Source: a virus. Taken from it: a DNA stretch of 64,000 bases. The stretch is from positions 62,001 through 126,000 of IMG/VR virus record IMGVR_UViG_3300011934_000017. The stretch is one strand, 5' to 3'. Of this stretch, positions 51,201 through 58,701 are shown one piece after another; the stretch's first letter is position 1, and the number at the start of each line of letters is the position of its first letter. Under the pieces are notes generated by a model. It did no database searches. It was not told where the DNA came from and worked only from the letters and a program-made list of their open reading frames with translations. The translations under genes were made by a program, and so were the position numbers.

Positions 51201-51613
51201 TTAAGGCGTTCTACGGTTTCCCGAAAAGAACGCATGGCGCGTTTGTCTGTAACACCGCCGATTGTGAAGTCGGAGAACGGAAGCGTAGACAGCATATCGA
51301 CCGCACTTCCGCATACCGCATCGTTGTAATAAATATCTCGGTAAAGACGGTTAACTAGCTTCTTTTGTTCGAGGTCTTCCGAGAACACAATGTCTTTCAG
51401 AAGAGGATCAACGTCTACCTCAATAGGCATTTGGCTGACACTGGTGTTTTGCATACTTGTACCGGCGGCAGTTGCAGACCAATCTTTAGCCTCTGCGGGA
51501 ACACGGCTCTTACCTGAGCTATTTGTTCCTAGACTAGCTTTTTTGCCTGGAGGTGCCACCTCTTGCTGATCCGAAGAAGTTGCATACGTGGGTTTTCGCT
51601 TAAAGCGCATCAT
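48281..51613 (-). CDS. Portal protein interrupted by an intein
   Basis: This 1110-residue precursor includes a 634-residue portal extein (residues 1-371 and 848-1110) and a 476-residue intein (372-847). Portal features include YYNDAVCGSAVDMLSTLPFSDF, HLVDGAFIGSLLYNKSS, DPLTTVYIPRKTFTSGEG, RGTLVESSRRQRGILHISLGDG and a charged, disordered C terminus. Portals form the dodecameric DNA entry ring. The intein sits inside GEANYA/TADSSLTVF. ATG 51613 begins with two Met codons; GGAGG is upstream in a short leader ORF. The neighbours (terminase, KTSC protein) fit. Confidence 0.85.
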   Translation of the reverse strand: MMRFKRKPTYATSSDQQEVAPPGKKASLGTNSSGKSRVPAEAKDWSATAAGTSMQNTSVSQMPIEVDVDPLLKDIVFSEDLEQKKLVNRLYRDIYYNDAVCGSAVDMLSTLPFSDFTIGGVTDKRAMRSFRETVERLNIRTILPHLSTDHLVDGAFIGSLLYNKSSKRFFDMMPHRNDNAKIDSLPFYGQDPIITVSIPESVQASLSSDGPRMQNLKSRLGEDVVQLLQQDALELDPLTTVYIPRKTFTSGEGVSFYRRVLPLYLIEKNLFRGTLVESSRRQRGILHISLGDGDQWEPTVADMEFMTDLFMNADSDPLGAIIATRLGVTTDEIRQGGDFWKVTDTWDSTATFKLRALGISESFLSGEANYACLTGDSLIPTNKGLLRIDQMVGEKHLPKDTSESLKDIEVPLDATVQSRYANEKTSSWKYSGYADTLKVVTSKGNELASTANHPFLVFNDTGTTEWIQAGSLNLGDPLCIPTKGLVRSDRLLVELTDQTSLVGRRGKRKHLKQPVEMTPKLAYLLGLLVSEGNLIGDKKLAITNSDKKLLKRTAKFFKDLFGVKATVRKRISKADDYDIQGKTGVANADCYVLEVGSKTIVHWIKELGFIYTRKGSELPSYNQEIPWTVLQADEKSQLAFLAAYMEGDAHVSDRIAFSSASPTLMEQVQVMLLAHGVLSHRRKSFVELSFTDSRLFWNKIETYLCSKKLDMSKYRGVKPRQDYGFPNRFLKDFLEARKVGPAGGGVAYLNDSGQVIVLRNCRENMYSMCGKNFMYDKYDNGDYNGLLERLEQISPSMYRRVMDLVALRYMVVPIKSINDNGKQHVYDISMQPGVEPAFVANGLVVHNTADSSLTVFIESIRAFRDMLTRKLFYNKIFPLVSLVNGYTINERGKLIRKDGLLDTDNMQANLDKMADGTRLLIPNVHWSKQLKPEGDTQYMEMLTTLSEKGVPVPLRAIAAAGGFNLDTLLSDADDDLELLQKVSEYSKKVGEIKSKYGPKEGGDDGSAFASGGNEDLRELMNYSEGTRSSVLAQKMGRRPSMLNRDFGEDEEIVGRTKTGKKKFVPDQKKANERSNREIARALGDITANKKTPLTHGSVTPKQSKKNTRSF
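49073..50500 (-). other. Intein with LAGLIDADG endonuclease, inside the portal gene
   Basis: The 476-residue intein begins with Cys1 in block A (CLTGDSLIPT), has block B (STANHPFLVF), two LAGLIDADG-type motifs (LLGLLVSEG and LAAYMEGDA with acidic residues kept), and ends with blocks F-G (YDISMQPG.EPAFVANGLVVHN). The next extein residue is Thr. All residues needed for self-splicing appear present, and the endonuclease looks intact, so it may still home. Confidence 0.85.
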
Positions 51614-51666
51614 TTAAATAAACCTCCAAGGCTTTCCTGTACTTTTTGAATGAACGTGATACTCAT
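51610..51666 (-). CDS. 18-residue leader ORF before the portal gene
   Basis: MSITFIQKVQESLGGLFK is encoded from ATG 51666, with AAGGTG six bases upstream. It ends with a TGA that overlaps the portal's ATG. The portal's GGAGG lies inside this ORF. It may couple translation of the portal or be a tiny protein; a chance ORF is possible. It is below usual annotation limits. Confidence 0.35.
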   Translation of the reverse strand: MSITFIQKVQESLGGLFK

Positions 51667-51676
51667 TATTTACACC

Positions 51677-52564
51677 TTATACCCAGTCAGCGCTTAGCTC
51701 CCACGCTTTGCAACTCCAATAACCCGGTGTTGTTTTGTCTTTCTTGGTGCTACATTGATGGCGTGCCATGAAAGACTTTCGACGCGCAGGATCGTCACGT
51801 TTAATCGACATATTAGGATCGCCGAACTTGACTTGAATGATGTTTCCCTTATCGTTTTTCACGTACACGCCAAACTTCTTTTTGCTTCCCTTAGGCAGAC
51901 GAAACGGCTTTTCTAGCGTTACTTGCTTTCCCTTGTATTCACCAGAACTTGCTTCAACTGAACTTGCGGTCGATTCGTCTATACGCATTGCAGGCTTTAG
52001 AGGTTTGATCTTACGTGCAAAATAACTGCCTTGAGAAGCGGCTCTTTCGAGCGACGTAGCCTCTTTCTTCGACACTAGCTGATATTCCCAATGCGCTCCA
52101 TTGTGGAACGTTACATACAATATCTCTTTCTTCGGGTCGTGCACCAGTCGAGAGAATACGGAGCTATCCGCAGTAAGGACTGTGTGGCCTTCAGTTGTTT
52201 TCCTAGACTTGCGCTTTTCCTTAGGGTCTTTGCCTCCTATAAAAGGAAGTACCTTGTACCGGCTAATCTTTCCTTCGTACCCCTTAGAGTTCGCAATGAT
52301 ACGTCTAGCATCCGTGATATCGAGCCGAAATTGAACAGACAGATTAGACTCGTCCAGAATATAAGTAAAGCCACGGAAGTTTTTAACACCAAACTTCTCG
52401 CCTTTTGTTATCTCTAGCTCATACTCTTTTCTGTCAGAACCTACAACGTCAAGAACAAACTTTCGGCCTACGTATTCCAACCAACGGTACTTTCTTGGGT
52501 CCCTCTTTTCAGAAGCTAGTGCTTCAAATTCAGGTAATTGTGAAAAGGATCGCATATTAAGCAT
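51677..52564 (-). CDS. KTSC-domain protein with cryptic N-terminal domain
   Basis: This 295-residue protein has three parts. Residues ~26-113 form the domain shared with the SprT-like protein at 41.6-43.1 kb (YRWLEYVGRK...GEKFGV...DARRIIANSKGYEGKI...IGGKDPK). Residues ~133-190 are a KTSC domain (SSVFSRLVHDPKKEILYVTF, WEYQLVS, ASQGSYFARKI). Residues ~211-289 match a segment of phage proteins I recall near prohead genes (KPFRLP, KNDKGNIIQVKFGDPNM, RRKSFMARH, YWSCKAW). Placed between terminase and portal, it may be a head or capsid-maturation protein, which is inference. Confidence 0.7.
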   Translation of the reverse strand: MLNMRSFSQLPEFEALASEKRDPRKYRWLEYVGRKFVLDVVGSDRKEYELEITKGEKFGVKNFRGFTYILDESNLSVQFRLDITDARRIIANSKGYEGKISRYKVLPFIGGKDPKEKRKSRKTTEGHTVLTADSSVFSRLVHDPKKEILYVTFHNGAHWEYQLVSKKEATSLERAASQGSYFARKIKPLKPAMRIDESTASSVEASSGEYKGKQVTLEKPFRLPKGSKKKFGVYVKNDKGNIIQVKFGDPNMSIKRDDPARRKSFMARHQCSTKKDKTTPGYWSCKAWELSADWV

Positions 52565-52597
52565 AGTGAATTCCTGTTGAGAATATAATGGTTAAAA

Positions 52598-54787
52598 TTA
52601 GCGACCCCTCTTCCACGTGCCTAGTTGTCCATCAAATGACGTTCCGGTACCGCTACCTACCGACTTTCCTCCTCCAGAACCTAGCTTAGACACGGCGAAT
52701 GCTTGAGGACGAAAGCGTTCATCTTCTTCATCGGCTTCTGGAACTGACATATACTCATAATAGCGTTCATTGGTGAGTCCCCATACAAGAAGACAAGTAG
52801 CGCGCCACAGATCGTCTGTTAGACCATCACCTTTGTTTACTTGGGTCCCTGTATCTTGTACCGTCAAAGTCTGTAGGATAAAATGCTCGACAGGCTTTCC
52901 CTTGTAGCAAAGCGGGTAATTGTCTGTGTCAATGATAGCCATAGCATCATCAACAGAAGAACCTTTAACAGAAGGGCGAGGCAACTTAATTGCGCCCGAC
53001 TCTAAAAAAGAACGAGTTAATCCTATGTCTTTGTACTTTAATGAATACTGTTCCGCAAGTATGTCAAGACCTTGTTCAATATCTTGTAGGATTTTGATGC
53101 TATTCCAACGATCAGCAAGAACGACCTGAGTGTTCTGGGCTAGGCACACTTCTTCCAAAATCTCTTCATTGATCATGGTATAGTTAAGAGGAATACCTGG
53201 CTCCGGCATAATCTCAAATAACAGGTTGATAACAATAGTGCCTTCATCATCCAGGCGCCCTACAGCACAGGCAAAGCTGTTATTGGTATAACCAGCATCA
53301 ATCGCAAGCATAGTAGGTTTACGACATTTACCTACACGATCCGCTTCAGCCCACTTAGTAGCACTGCCTTGCCTCTTTCTGTTCTTCACTATGTCCCGAA
53401 GAATGATCTTGTTCGGCTTATCTGTCAATGCGTTTTTCAACCACACCTTATTTGTGATGTAAGGATTAGCTGAAAGTGGAGGATTAGCACCGTAATCTCG
53501 CTCCGCGTCAAGAGGGTTCTTTTGATACTCTGACACGATGACTTTACTGTTACGAGGCAGTGTCGGATTCACTTCCCATGTAGGACGCAAAATGCCGTAC
53601 ATAGACTCGGAATCCATAGACTGTCGAACCAGCTCACATATCTTGTCTCGCTGACTGGACGGAGACGATACGTTCATGGAATAACCAGTCAGTATGTTAT
53701 CAAAGCCTGCTGCGATAAGCCTATCTGCGGCACCTCTCACAGTCAACAAAGAGCGATCCAATGCCGTGTAGACCTCCCGCGCACTGGTCTTTACTTTCTT
53801 ACTGTCTGCTGCGTTGTCGAACCAGCCTATTTCATCAATGCCTGCAAAGATACGTGTACGACCACGAAGAACTCGTTTGTCAGGACCTGCAGGGTAAAAC
53901 ATCAGACTACGTGGGCGATAAACAACGAAGGTATCATTGAATTTTAGAAGTTGTTGTCCATAACGTTCTTCGTAGTATTTTAAAAGGCCGTGGTACTGCT
54001 GGAACCATTTTGATTCTACCAGAGTACCGTAGTAGAACTCCCACAGTGTTTCTTTTGCTTGCGCGTATGTCAGAGCTACGAACGTACCGTGAAGCATGGT
54101 AGACCCAGCAATGCCGTATACGTCGTTAGGCTTCTGCATTTTCAGTACGCGATGGGTCAAATACGGAGTCAGCAGGCCGCCAGTAGCAGCGGACTTACCA
54201 GAACGCTGACCTGCACACACCGCAAGCTCTTGGTAGAAAGGCATCAGACCACTACGTACAAAGTCAGACTTTCGACCCTTGCACGATGGACATATACCGT
54301 GTTCTAGCAGGCATACTTTCTTTTCAAAGTGGACAAACGTATCATCCGGCTTGTGAGTCTCAAGCAAGTATGAATTATCCGAACATACAGGACACCACTC
54401 ACCAAAGACCACTATACCCCAGACAAGCTGCTCCAGAAAAGGTGTCATAACCGTTCCTGCAAACTCGTCTTTCATTACCCATTCATAAAAGTTTTTAGCT
54501 AACGGCATATCCCCGTCATCAATTTTGATATCTTTAGGTACGAGGTTGTTTTCATCTAGCACACCTCGCACCATGGAAGCGATATCAACTTCCTTCATCA
54601 TCATATCTTCACTGAAGTTCGCTATGCCGCGTCTTGCTTTACCGCTTCCCAGGGATTCTGGATCAAACTCTTCCATATTTCCGCTTTTTGCTTCTTTTAG
54701 CTGACGCAGAAAATCAAACGGATCTTCACCAGGATCGGGAAGTCTTTCGTAGTTCAGCGTTTTTGGTTCTCGATTTTTTATCTTCAT
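52598..54787 (-). CDS. Terminase large subunit
   Basis: This 729-residue packaging motor starts at ATG 54787; the frame opens further to 54868, but a terminator lies within that stretch. Walker A is GQRSGKS (193-199), Walker B IFAGIDE (Asp318, Glu319), and the RNase H-like nuclease Asp set is Asp497 (LAIDAGY), Asp559 (VLADRW) and Asp613/614 (SSVDDAM). A Cys-rich stretch before Walker A (CPVC 132-135, Cys159, CPSC 166-169) may bind zinc. The layout is T4 gp17-like. It follows an unknown gene and precedes the KTSC and portal genes. Confidence 0.88.
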   Translation of the reverse strand: MKIKNREPKTLNYERLPDPGEDPFDFLRQLKEAKSGNMEEFDPESLGSGKARRGIANFSEDMMMKEVDIASMVRGVLDENNLVPKDIKIDDGDMPLAKNFYEWVMKDEFAGTVMTPFLEQLVWGIVVFGEWCPVCSDNSYLLETHKPDDTFVHFEKKVCLLEHGICPSCKGRKSDFVRSGLMPFYQELAVCAGQRSGKSAATGGLLTPYLTHRVLKMQKPNDVYGIAGSTMLHGTFVALTYAQAKETLWEFYYGTLVESKWFQQYHGLLKYYEERYGQQLLKFNDTFVVYRPRSLMFYPAGPDKRVLRGRTRIFAGIDEIGWFDNAADSKKVKTSAREVYTALDRSLLTVRGAADRLIAAGFDNILTGYSMNVSSPSSQRDKICELVRQSMDSESMYGILRPTWEVNPTLPRNSKVIVSEYQKNPLDAERDYGANPPLSANPYITNKVWLKNALTDKPNKIILRDIVKNRKRQGSATKWAEADRVGKCRKPTMLAIDAGYTNNSFACAVGRLDDEGTIVINLLFEIMPEPGIPLNYTMINEEILEEVCLAQNTQVVLADRWNSIKILQDIEQGLDILAEQYSLKYKDIGLTRSFLESGAIKLPRPSVKGSSVDDAMAIIDTDNYPLCYKGKPVEHFILQTLTVQDTGTQVNKGDGLTDDLWRATCLLVWGLTNERYYEYMSVPEADEEDERFRPQAFAVSKLGSGGGKSVGSGTGTSFDGQLGTWKRGR

Positions 54788-54802
54788 TTTTGCCACCAAA
54801 CG

Positions 54803-54825
54803 AAAAACCCGACACAAGGCCGGGT
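54803..54825 (-). terminator. Rho-independent terminator before terminase
   Basis: ACCCG pairs with CGGGT around a nine-base loop, followed on the minus strand by TTTTT. It lies between the 305-residue gene's stop and the terminase ATG, 16 bases upstream of that ATG. The stem is short, so read-through is likely. Confidence 0.6.
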
Positions 54826-54833
54826 AAGAATTT

Positions 54834-55748
54834 CTATTCAAAACGAACGCCAGCATTCTGAGCTTCATTAAATGCGTGTTGGTCGTTCACGGCGCTGCCT
54901 TTAGGTGAGTTACCGTCGGATCGGTGCTTAACGACACCGAGTTGTGAAGCAATTTCTCCGGCAGCACTGTCGGGAGAGTTCTTCATGCGAGCCTGAAGAT
55001 TTTTTAGAACGGCATTGTATTTTTCGGATGTTATGGTCTTCTGAATTGAGGTATGTGTATCTTCTGCAATCTTCTCAGTCAACACCCGAAGGTACCGATC
55101 TTTAATCTTCTGGGGCAGTGACATTTGATCCATGTATGCGGATATCATGTTGAGCCGCATCATGTGGCTTATTGCTTCTGAAACCGAACTATCTATCTCA
55201 ACTGATATTCCAAGACCGTCTTTAAGGACAGCTTCGGCAAAAGAGGAAGCATCATCGTAGGATATCAAAAGAGCGGCGCCTTCTTCCAGCAATCTCTTCT
55301 GTATCTCTTTTGTGGCTGCTTCTGCTTTTGCTTCCACCTTGTCTATATCTTCTTTCTCATACGTGACTAGATTATCTATAGGAATTCGGGATTCTGCGTC
55401 ACGCTCTGGCGAATAATCTTCATCATCAACAATGTCAGGATTGATACCAAATACAGGATGACGCTTGGGTACTTCTCGATCAGGAATCTCAGTGTACGTA
55501 TGATAGTCCCACTCTTTCTTCGAAGGAACAGCAAAAGGAAGCGGATTCTTATTTGATTTTCCTGTAAGCTCGTTTATTTTCTGAGAAAACTTTCGCAACT
55601 CTTTTTTGCTTTTAGCTCGCTTGAACGGTCTGTGGCGAACAGGACGACTAGCAGTAGGCAGAAAGTCTTCAGAAGAGGAAGTAGTGTTACCGAAGATATA
55701 GTCGGGACCTATTGGTTCGCCATCTTCAATATCTTCAAGAGAGTGCAT
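54834..55748 (-). CDS. Unknown protein upstream of terminase
   Basis: The start is set at ATG 55748, with GAGG about nine bases upstream, rather than 55766. The 304-residue product has a Lys/Arg-rich disordered N-terminal third (RHRPFKRAKSKKELRKF) and a helical C-terminal half. A small terminase subunit is one possibility by position and size, but no helix-turn-helix is clear. It overlaps the helicase stop by about 14 bases. Confidence 0.58.
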   Translation of the reverse strand: MHSLEDIEDGEPIGPDYIFGNTTSSSEDFLPTASRPVRHRPFKRAKSKKELRKFSQKINELTGKSNKNPLPFAVPSKKEWDYHTYTEIPDREVPKRHPVFGINPDIVDDEDYSPERDAESRIPIDNLVTYEKEDIDKVEAKAEAATKEIQKRLLEEGAALLISYDDASSFAEAVLKDGLGISVEIDSSVSEAISHMMRLNMISAYMDQMSLPQKIKDRYLRVLTEKIAEDTHTSIQKTITSEKYNAVLKNLQARMKNSPDSAAGEIASQLGVVKHRSDGNSPKGSAVNDQHAFNEAQNAGVRFE

Positions 55749-57105
55749 AATCGTCGTCCTCTTCATCGCCAGACTGTTCAGAATTTTCGCTCAGGTCAAT
55801 TTCTTCTTCATCAGTGTCGTCGTTGCCGTAGCCTGAGTCACCTTCAATATTCTCAGCAGTCATAATATCGAAGCGCTCTCCCAGCTCAAAGGTAAACAAT
55901 TCACCATCACGCGCTTTATCAACACCTACAGGAATAATACGAAGTTCGCGCTGTTCTTTCTTGGTGTAGTTCCATGCCCACATAACGTCGGCGTGTTCTT
56001 TCATGCCGCGAGAGTAACGAATGCGATCAGTATCGGCATCAAGCTGCGCAAGTACAATGACCAAACATTTATTCTCACGACTGAATACCTTACAGTCACG
56101 CACGATGGAACTCAACACACGCCATTGGTTTTCATCATCAACACCTTCAAGCAGGGATACATAGTCAATACCTACAACGTCAAAACCGAATGGCTTGACC
56201 ATACGTAAAGCATCATCTATACGAACACCGCGAGTAGGACTGATAGAGGTGAATACACAATCGTTGTCTTCGCCGAACTGCTTAAATTTGTTGTAAGCTT
56301 GGTTGATTCTCTGCTTTTCTTTTGGACTCAGCTTGTTTTGCTTGATCTTCCAGAAAGGTACAGAAGAAAGACGCGATAACAAACGTTGCATTTCCTGTCT
56401 GTCGCCCATCTCCAAAGAAATACGACACACACGCTTCTTGGACAACATGTACAGGTTAACAAGCAGGTTCATCAGTATGGCAGACTTACCACCAGAAGTG
56501 GTAGCTGCCATTATCATGACACCTTCTTCAGGCAGACCGCCATTCTTTTCATCGTACTTGGTGAAGCCTGTCTTCATCATCTGCTCAACAACGGAGTTAA
56601 GCACATCGTTTACTATATCATCGGCGTTGTTGTTTTTACCGATAACAACAAACTGATCTTCTTCGTTTATGTTACGTCTGGCACGTGTAAGCTTTTCGCC
56701 TATGGTGTCCAAAAGATTATCAACGTCTAAAGCATCACCTTCGATGTTCTCTAGCGCTGTATTCGCCACATCGTAAACAATCCGAATCTTTCTATACGAA
56801 TCCAGACTGTCTAACATTCGCTCTATGGCTTTCTTATTCTTGCACGACTTTACATCGGTATCGCGCAATATGTCACGGAAGTCTTCTTCTAGTGCAGGGT
56901 CTTCCAGTAAGTCTGAAAAATCCATAAGCTCGAATCTTTTTCGAGCAAGTACGTCGATACGGTTAAAAGCGGCTGCGCATGGAGGATAATGAAAAAATTC
57001 TTTACTCAACTTGCCTAGTAACGTACTTCGAATATTTTCGGGTACCTTCGAGTTAGTCAACGTCACTATGCAGCGCACCTCCATATCTTGGGAATAAAGC
57101 TGCAT
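55735..57105 (-). CDS. DnaB/gp41-type replicative helicase
   Basis: This 456-residue RecA-fold helicase has Walker A ATTSGGKS (201-208), an ISLEMGDRQEMQRL helix, Walker B GFDVVGIDYVSLLEG with Asp313, and a VIVLAQLD strand followed by SRGMKEHADVMW, matching DnaB-family helicases. It should unwind DNA at the phage fork. The N-terminal ~150 residues are helical, and the acidic C terminus (DEEEIDLSENSEQSG) is likely disordered. Its ATG lies 15 bases after the small gene's stop, suggesting a replication cluster. Confidence 0.83.
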   Translation of the reverse strand: MQLYSQDMEVRCIVTLTNSKVPENIRSTLLGKLSKEFFHYPPCAAAFNRIDVLARKRFELMDFSDLLEDPALEEDFRDILRDTDVKSCKNKKAIERMLDSLDSYRKIRIVYDVANTALENIEGDALDVDNLLDTIGEKLTRARRNINEEDQFVVIGKNNNADDIVNDVLNSVVEQMMKTGFTKYDEKNGGLPEEGVMIMAATTSGGKSAILMNLLVNLYMLSKKRVCRISLEMGDRQEMQRLLSRLSSVPFWKIKQNKLSPKEKQRINQAYNKFKQFGEDNDCVFTSISPTRGVRIDDALRMVKPFGFDVVGIDYVSLLEGVDDENQWRVLSSIVRDCKVFSRENKCLVIVLAQLDADTDRIRYSRGMKEHADVMWAWNYTKKEQRELRIIPVGVDKARDGELFTFELGERFDIMTAENIEGDSGYGNDDTDEEEIDLSENSEQSGDEEDDDYALS

Positions 57106-57120
57106 TACAATTCTCCAAAA

Positions 57121-57522
57121 TCAGGCGCTGGAAATATTCTTATACTCTGGAAATGTCTCTAGTAACTGATCAATCCAGTGCGATATAACGTGTTGATTAT
57201 CCTTTCGAAGGCGTAAATGGATAATCTTCTTTCGCTTGTTCTCACCTTTCTTGACTGCCATATTGAACTTAGAAACGGCATAGAAAAGTCTAGGATTACA
57301 TAGGGCCTGAAGAGCAATATCAATATCTTCGCTACTCATAGCTAATTCAGTCTTCAGGATCCATTTAAGTTTATTTACAGTAATACCTTCAGAAGCCTTG
57401 ATCTTGGAGTAAACAGTAAGCAGCAAGAGACGCTTAAACTCGGTAGGTCTTTCCATAGGAAACAAACTGAAGTAAAGGGTCTCCGCGATCTGTGCTTGGC
57501 GCTCGGTATCTTCGGTGTACAT
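57121..57522 (-). CDS. Unknown protein, possible helicase partner
   Basis: This 133-residue protein is mostly helical, with a basic patch in the middle (KKGENKRKKIIHLRLRK). Its helical first half (EGITVNKLKWILKTELAMSS) could be a winged helix, but this is not certain. It lies between the sigma-like gene (1-base gap) and the helicase gene, so a helicase-loader or replication role is plausible but unproven. Confidence 0.55.
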   Translation of the reverse strand: MYTEDTERQAQIAETLYFSLFPMERPTEFKRLLLLTVYSKIKASEGITVNKLKWILKTELAMSSEDIDIALQALCNPRLFYAVSKFNMAVKKGENKRKKIIHLRLRKDNQHVISHWIDQLLETFPEYKNISSA

Positions 57523-57523
57523 A

Positions 57524-58666
57524 TTAACTCTCCGCTGAAAAGTCAGGATACGCCTTGTTAGCTAAATGCTGCAAAAAGCGTTTCGCTTTCCAACTACGAA
57601 TATTCAGGTGACGACATACAGCCTCAAGATACGTTTCCGAATCAACCTCGTCGCTGTAGTCTACGTTGTCTTGGTCATGGTTTATTCTTTTAGTGTCAGC
57701 CAAATACTTAGAAAAACATTTACTTTCTTGTCCTGCCATAAGACGAATAAAGGCTCTACGTTTTCGAGTAATTCCAAACTTCTTTATGACAGACTGTAGG
57801 TTCAAGCTATCTTCAGCACTTTTGGTGCTGTCTTGAATTTGATTGGCGCCTAACATAGAGTCGTAAGTAGGGTGCTCAATGCCGAAGGTCTTGAATAACT
57901 GATTCTCCGACATAACAGGTATTTCATACTTGTAACCACCGAAGCCGTCTGCTGCGCCTTGAACCATGCGCTTTCTTTTCTGAGACGTATACGACTTGAT
58001 CATATTGGTCGTGTGGTTACTTACGGAAGTCCGTATGTAGTTCGTTATGTAAAGCTCCGACTTATCTGTGGGAATCATCTTCACATAGGTCTGCAAGGCT
58101 TTACACATGAGTTCCATCTGAAGATCATAGAACTCCATATTGGAACTCACGGATATGAAACGTAGTTTGGTGTATACCCTGCGCTTGATGTGTTGCATGA
58201 TAGCGGGGTATATTTTGTTGAATAAATTGAACACTTCTTGAAAGGCTTTTATGGAAACTTGGTTTCTCTCTATAGAACGGAGCCTTTCTGATTTTTGCAT
58301 TTCCGCACGGAAGCCTCTCTGCTTCAGTACCTTATTGATCAGCACAACATCATTGCGCCTCAGATTGAAATCTTCAACACCTTTCTTCAGCCGAGTTTCG
58401 TTTATACCATGCTTCAATAGGTGTAAGCAAAAGAATTTTAAGTTCAGTTGAAGGTATGACATATCAGAAATATAAAGTCGAAATTTCTGAGGGCTGAAAG
58501 GACTTTTGGTGAAGTCAAAAGCCTCTTTCAAGCTTTTCTGACAGTCGTAGGCACCGTCAACACCTACGAGGTGTCGAATAATGGAAGTAGCAGTACATAA
58601 GAACTCCGGAGAGTCCTTATCTACGCCAAGATCAATCAGTATTTCAAATAAGGAAGGTGATTGCAT
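57524..58666 (-). CDS. Sigma-70-like factor (putative)
   Basis: This 380-residue protein contains a segment like sigma region 2: YDLQMELMCKALQTYVKM, then YITNYIRTSVSNHTTNMIKSYTSQKRKRM, in the order of region 2.2-2.4. The C-terminal part (RKRRAFIRLMAGQES and LEAVCRHLNIRSWKAKRFLQHL) could be region 4. Phage late sigma factors (for example T4 gp55) are divergent, and this is divergent too. It could direct late transcription of the structural operons. The call is moderate and rests on pattern reading. Confidence 0.45.
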   Translation of the reverse strand: MQSPSLFEILIDLGVDKDSPEFLCTATSIIRHLVGVDGAYDCQKSLKEAFDFTKSPFSPQKFRLYISDMSYLQLNLKFFCLHLLKHGINETRLKKGVEDFNLRRNDVVLINKVLKQRGFRAEMQKSERLRSIERNQVSIKAFQEVFNLFNKIYPAIMQHIKRRVYTKLRFISVSSNMEFYDLQMELMCKALQTYVKMIPTDKSELYITNYIRTSVSNHTTNMIKSYTSQKRKRMVQGAADGFGGYKYEIPVMSENQLFKTFGIEHPTYDSMLGANQIQDSTKSAEDSLNLQSVIKKFGITRKRRAFIRLMAGQESKCFSKYLADTKRINHDQDNVDYSDEVDSETYLEAVCRHLNIRSWKAKRFLQHLANKAYPDFSAES

Positions 58667-58701
58667 TACGACCTCGCAAGTAAAGAATTGAAGTGTAGCG
58701 T

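Noticed and set aside
51660-51675. TGTAAATAA as a definite promoter of the portal gene
   Set aside because: The same bases form the ribosome-binding site and start of the leader ORF, so the motif is ambiguous; left as a weak clue only.
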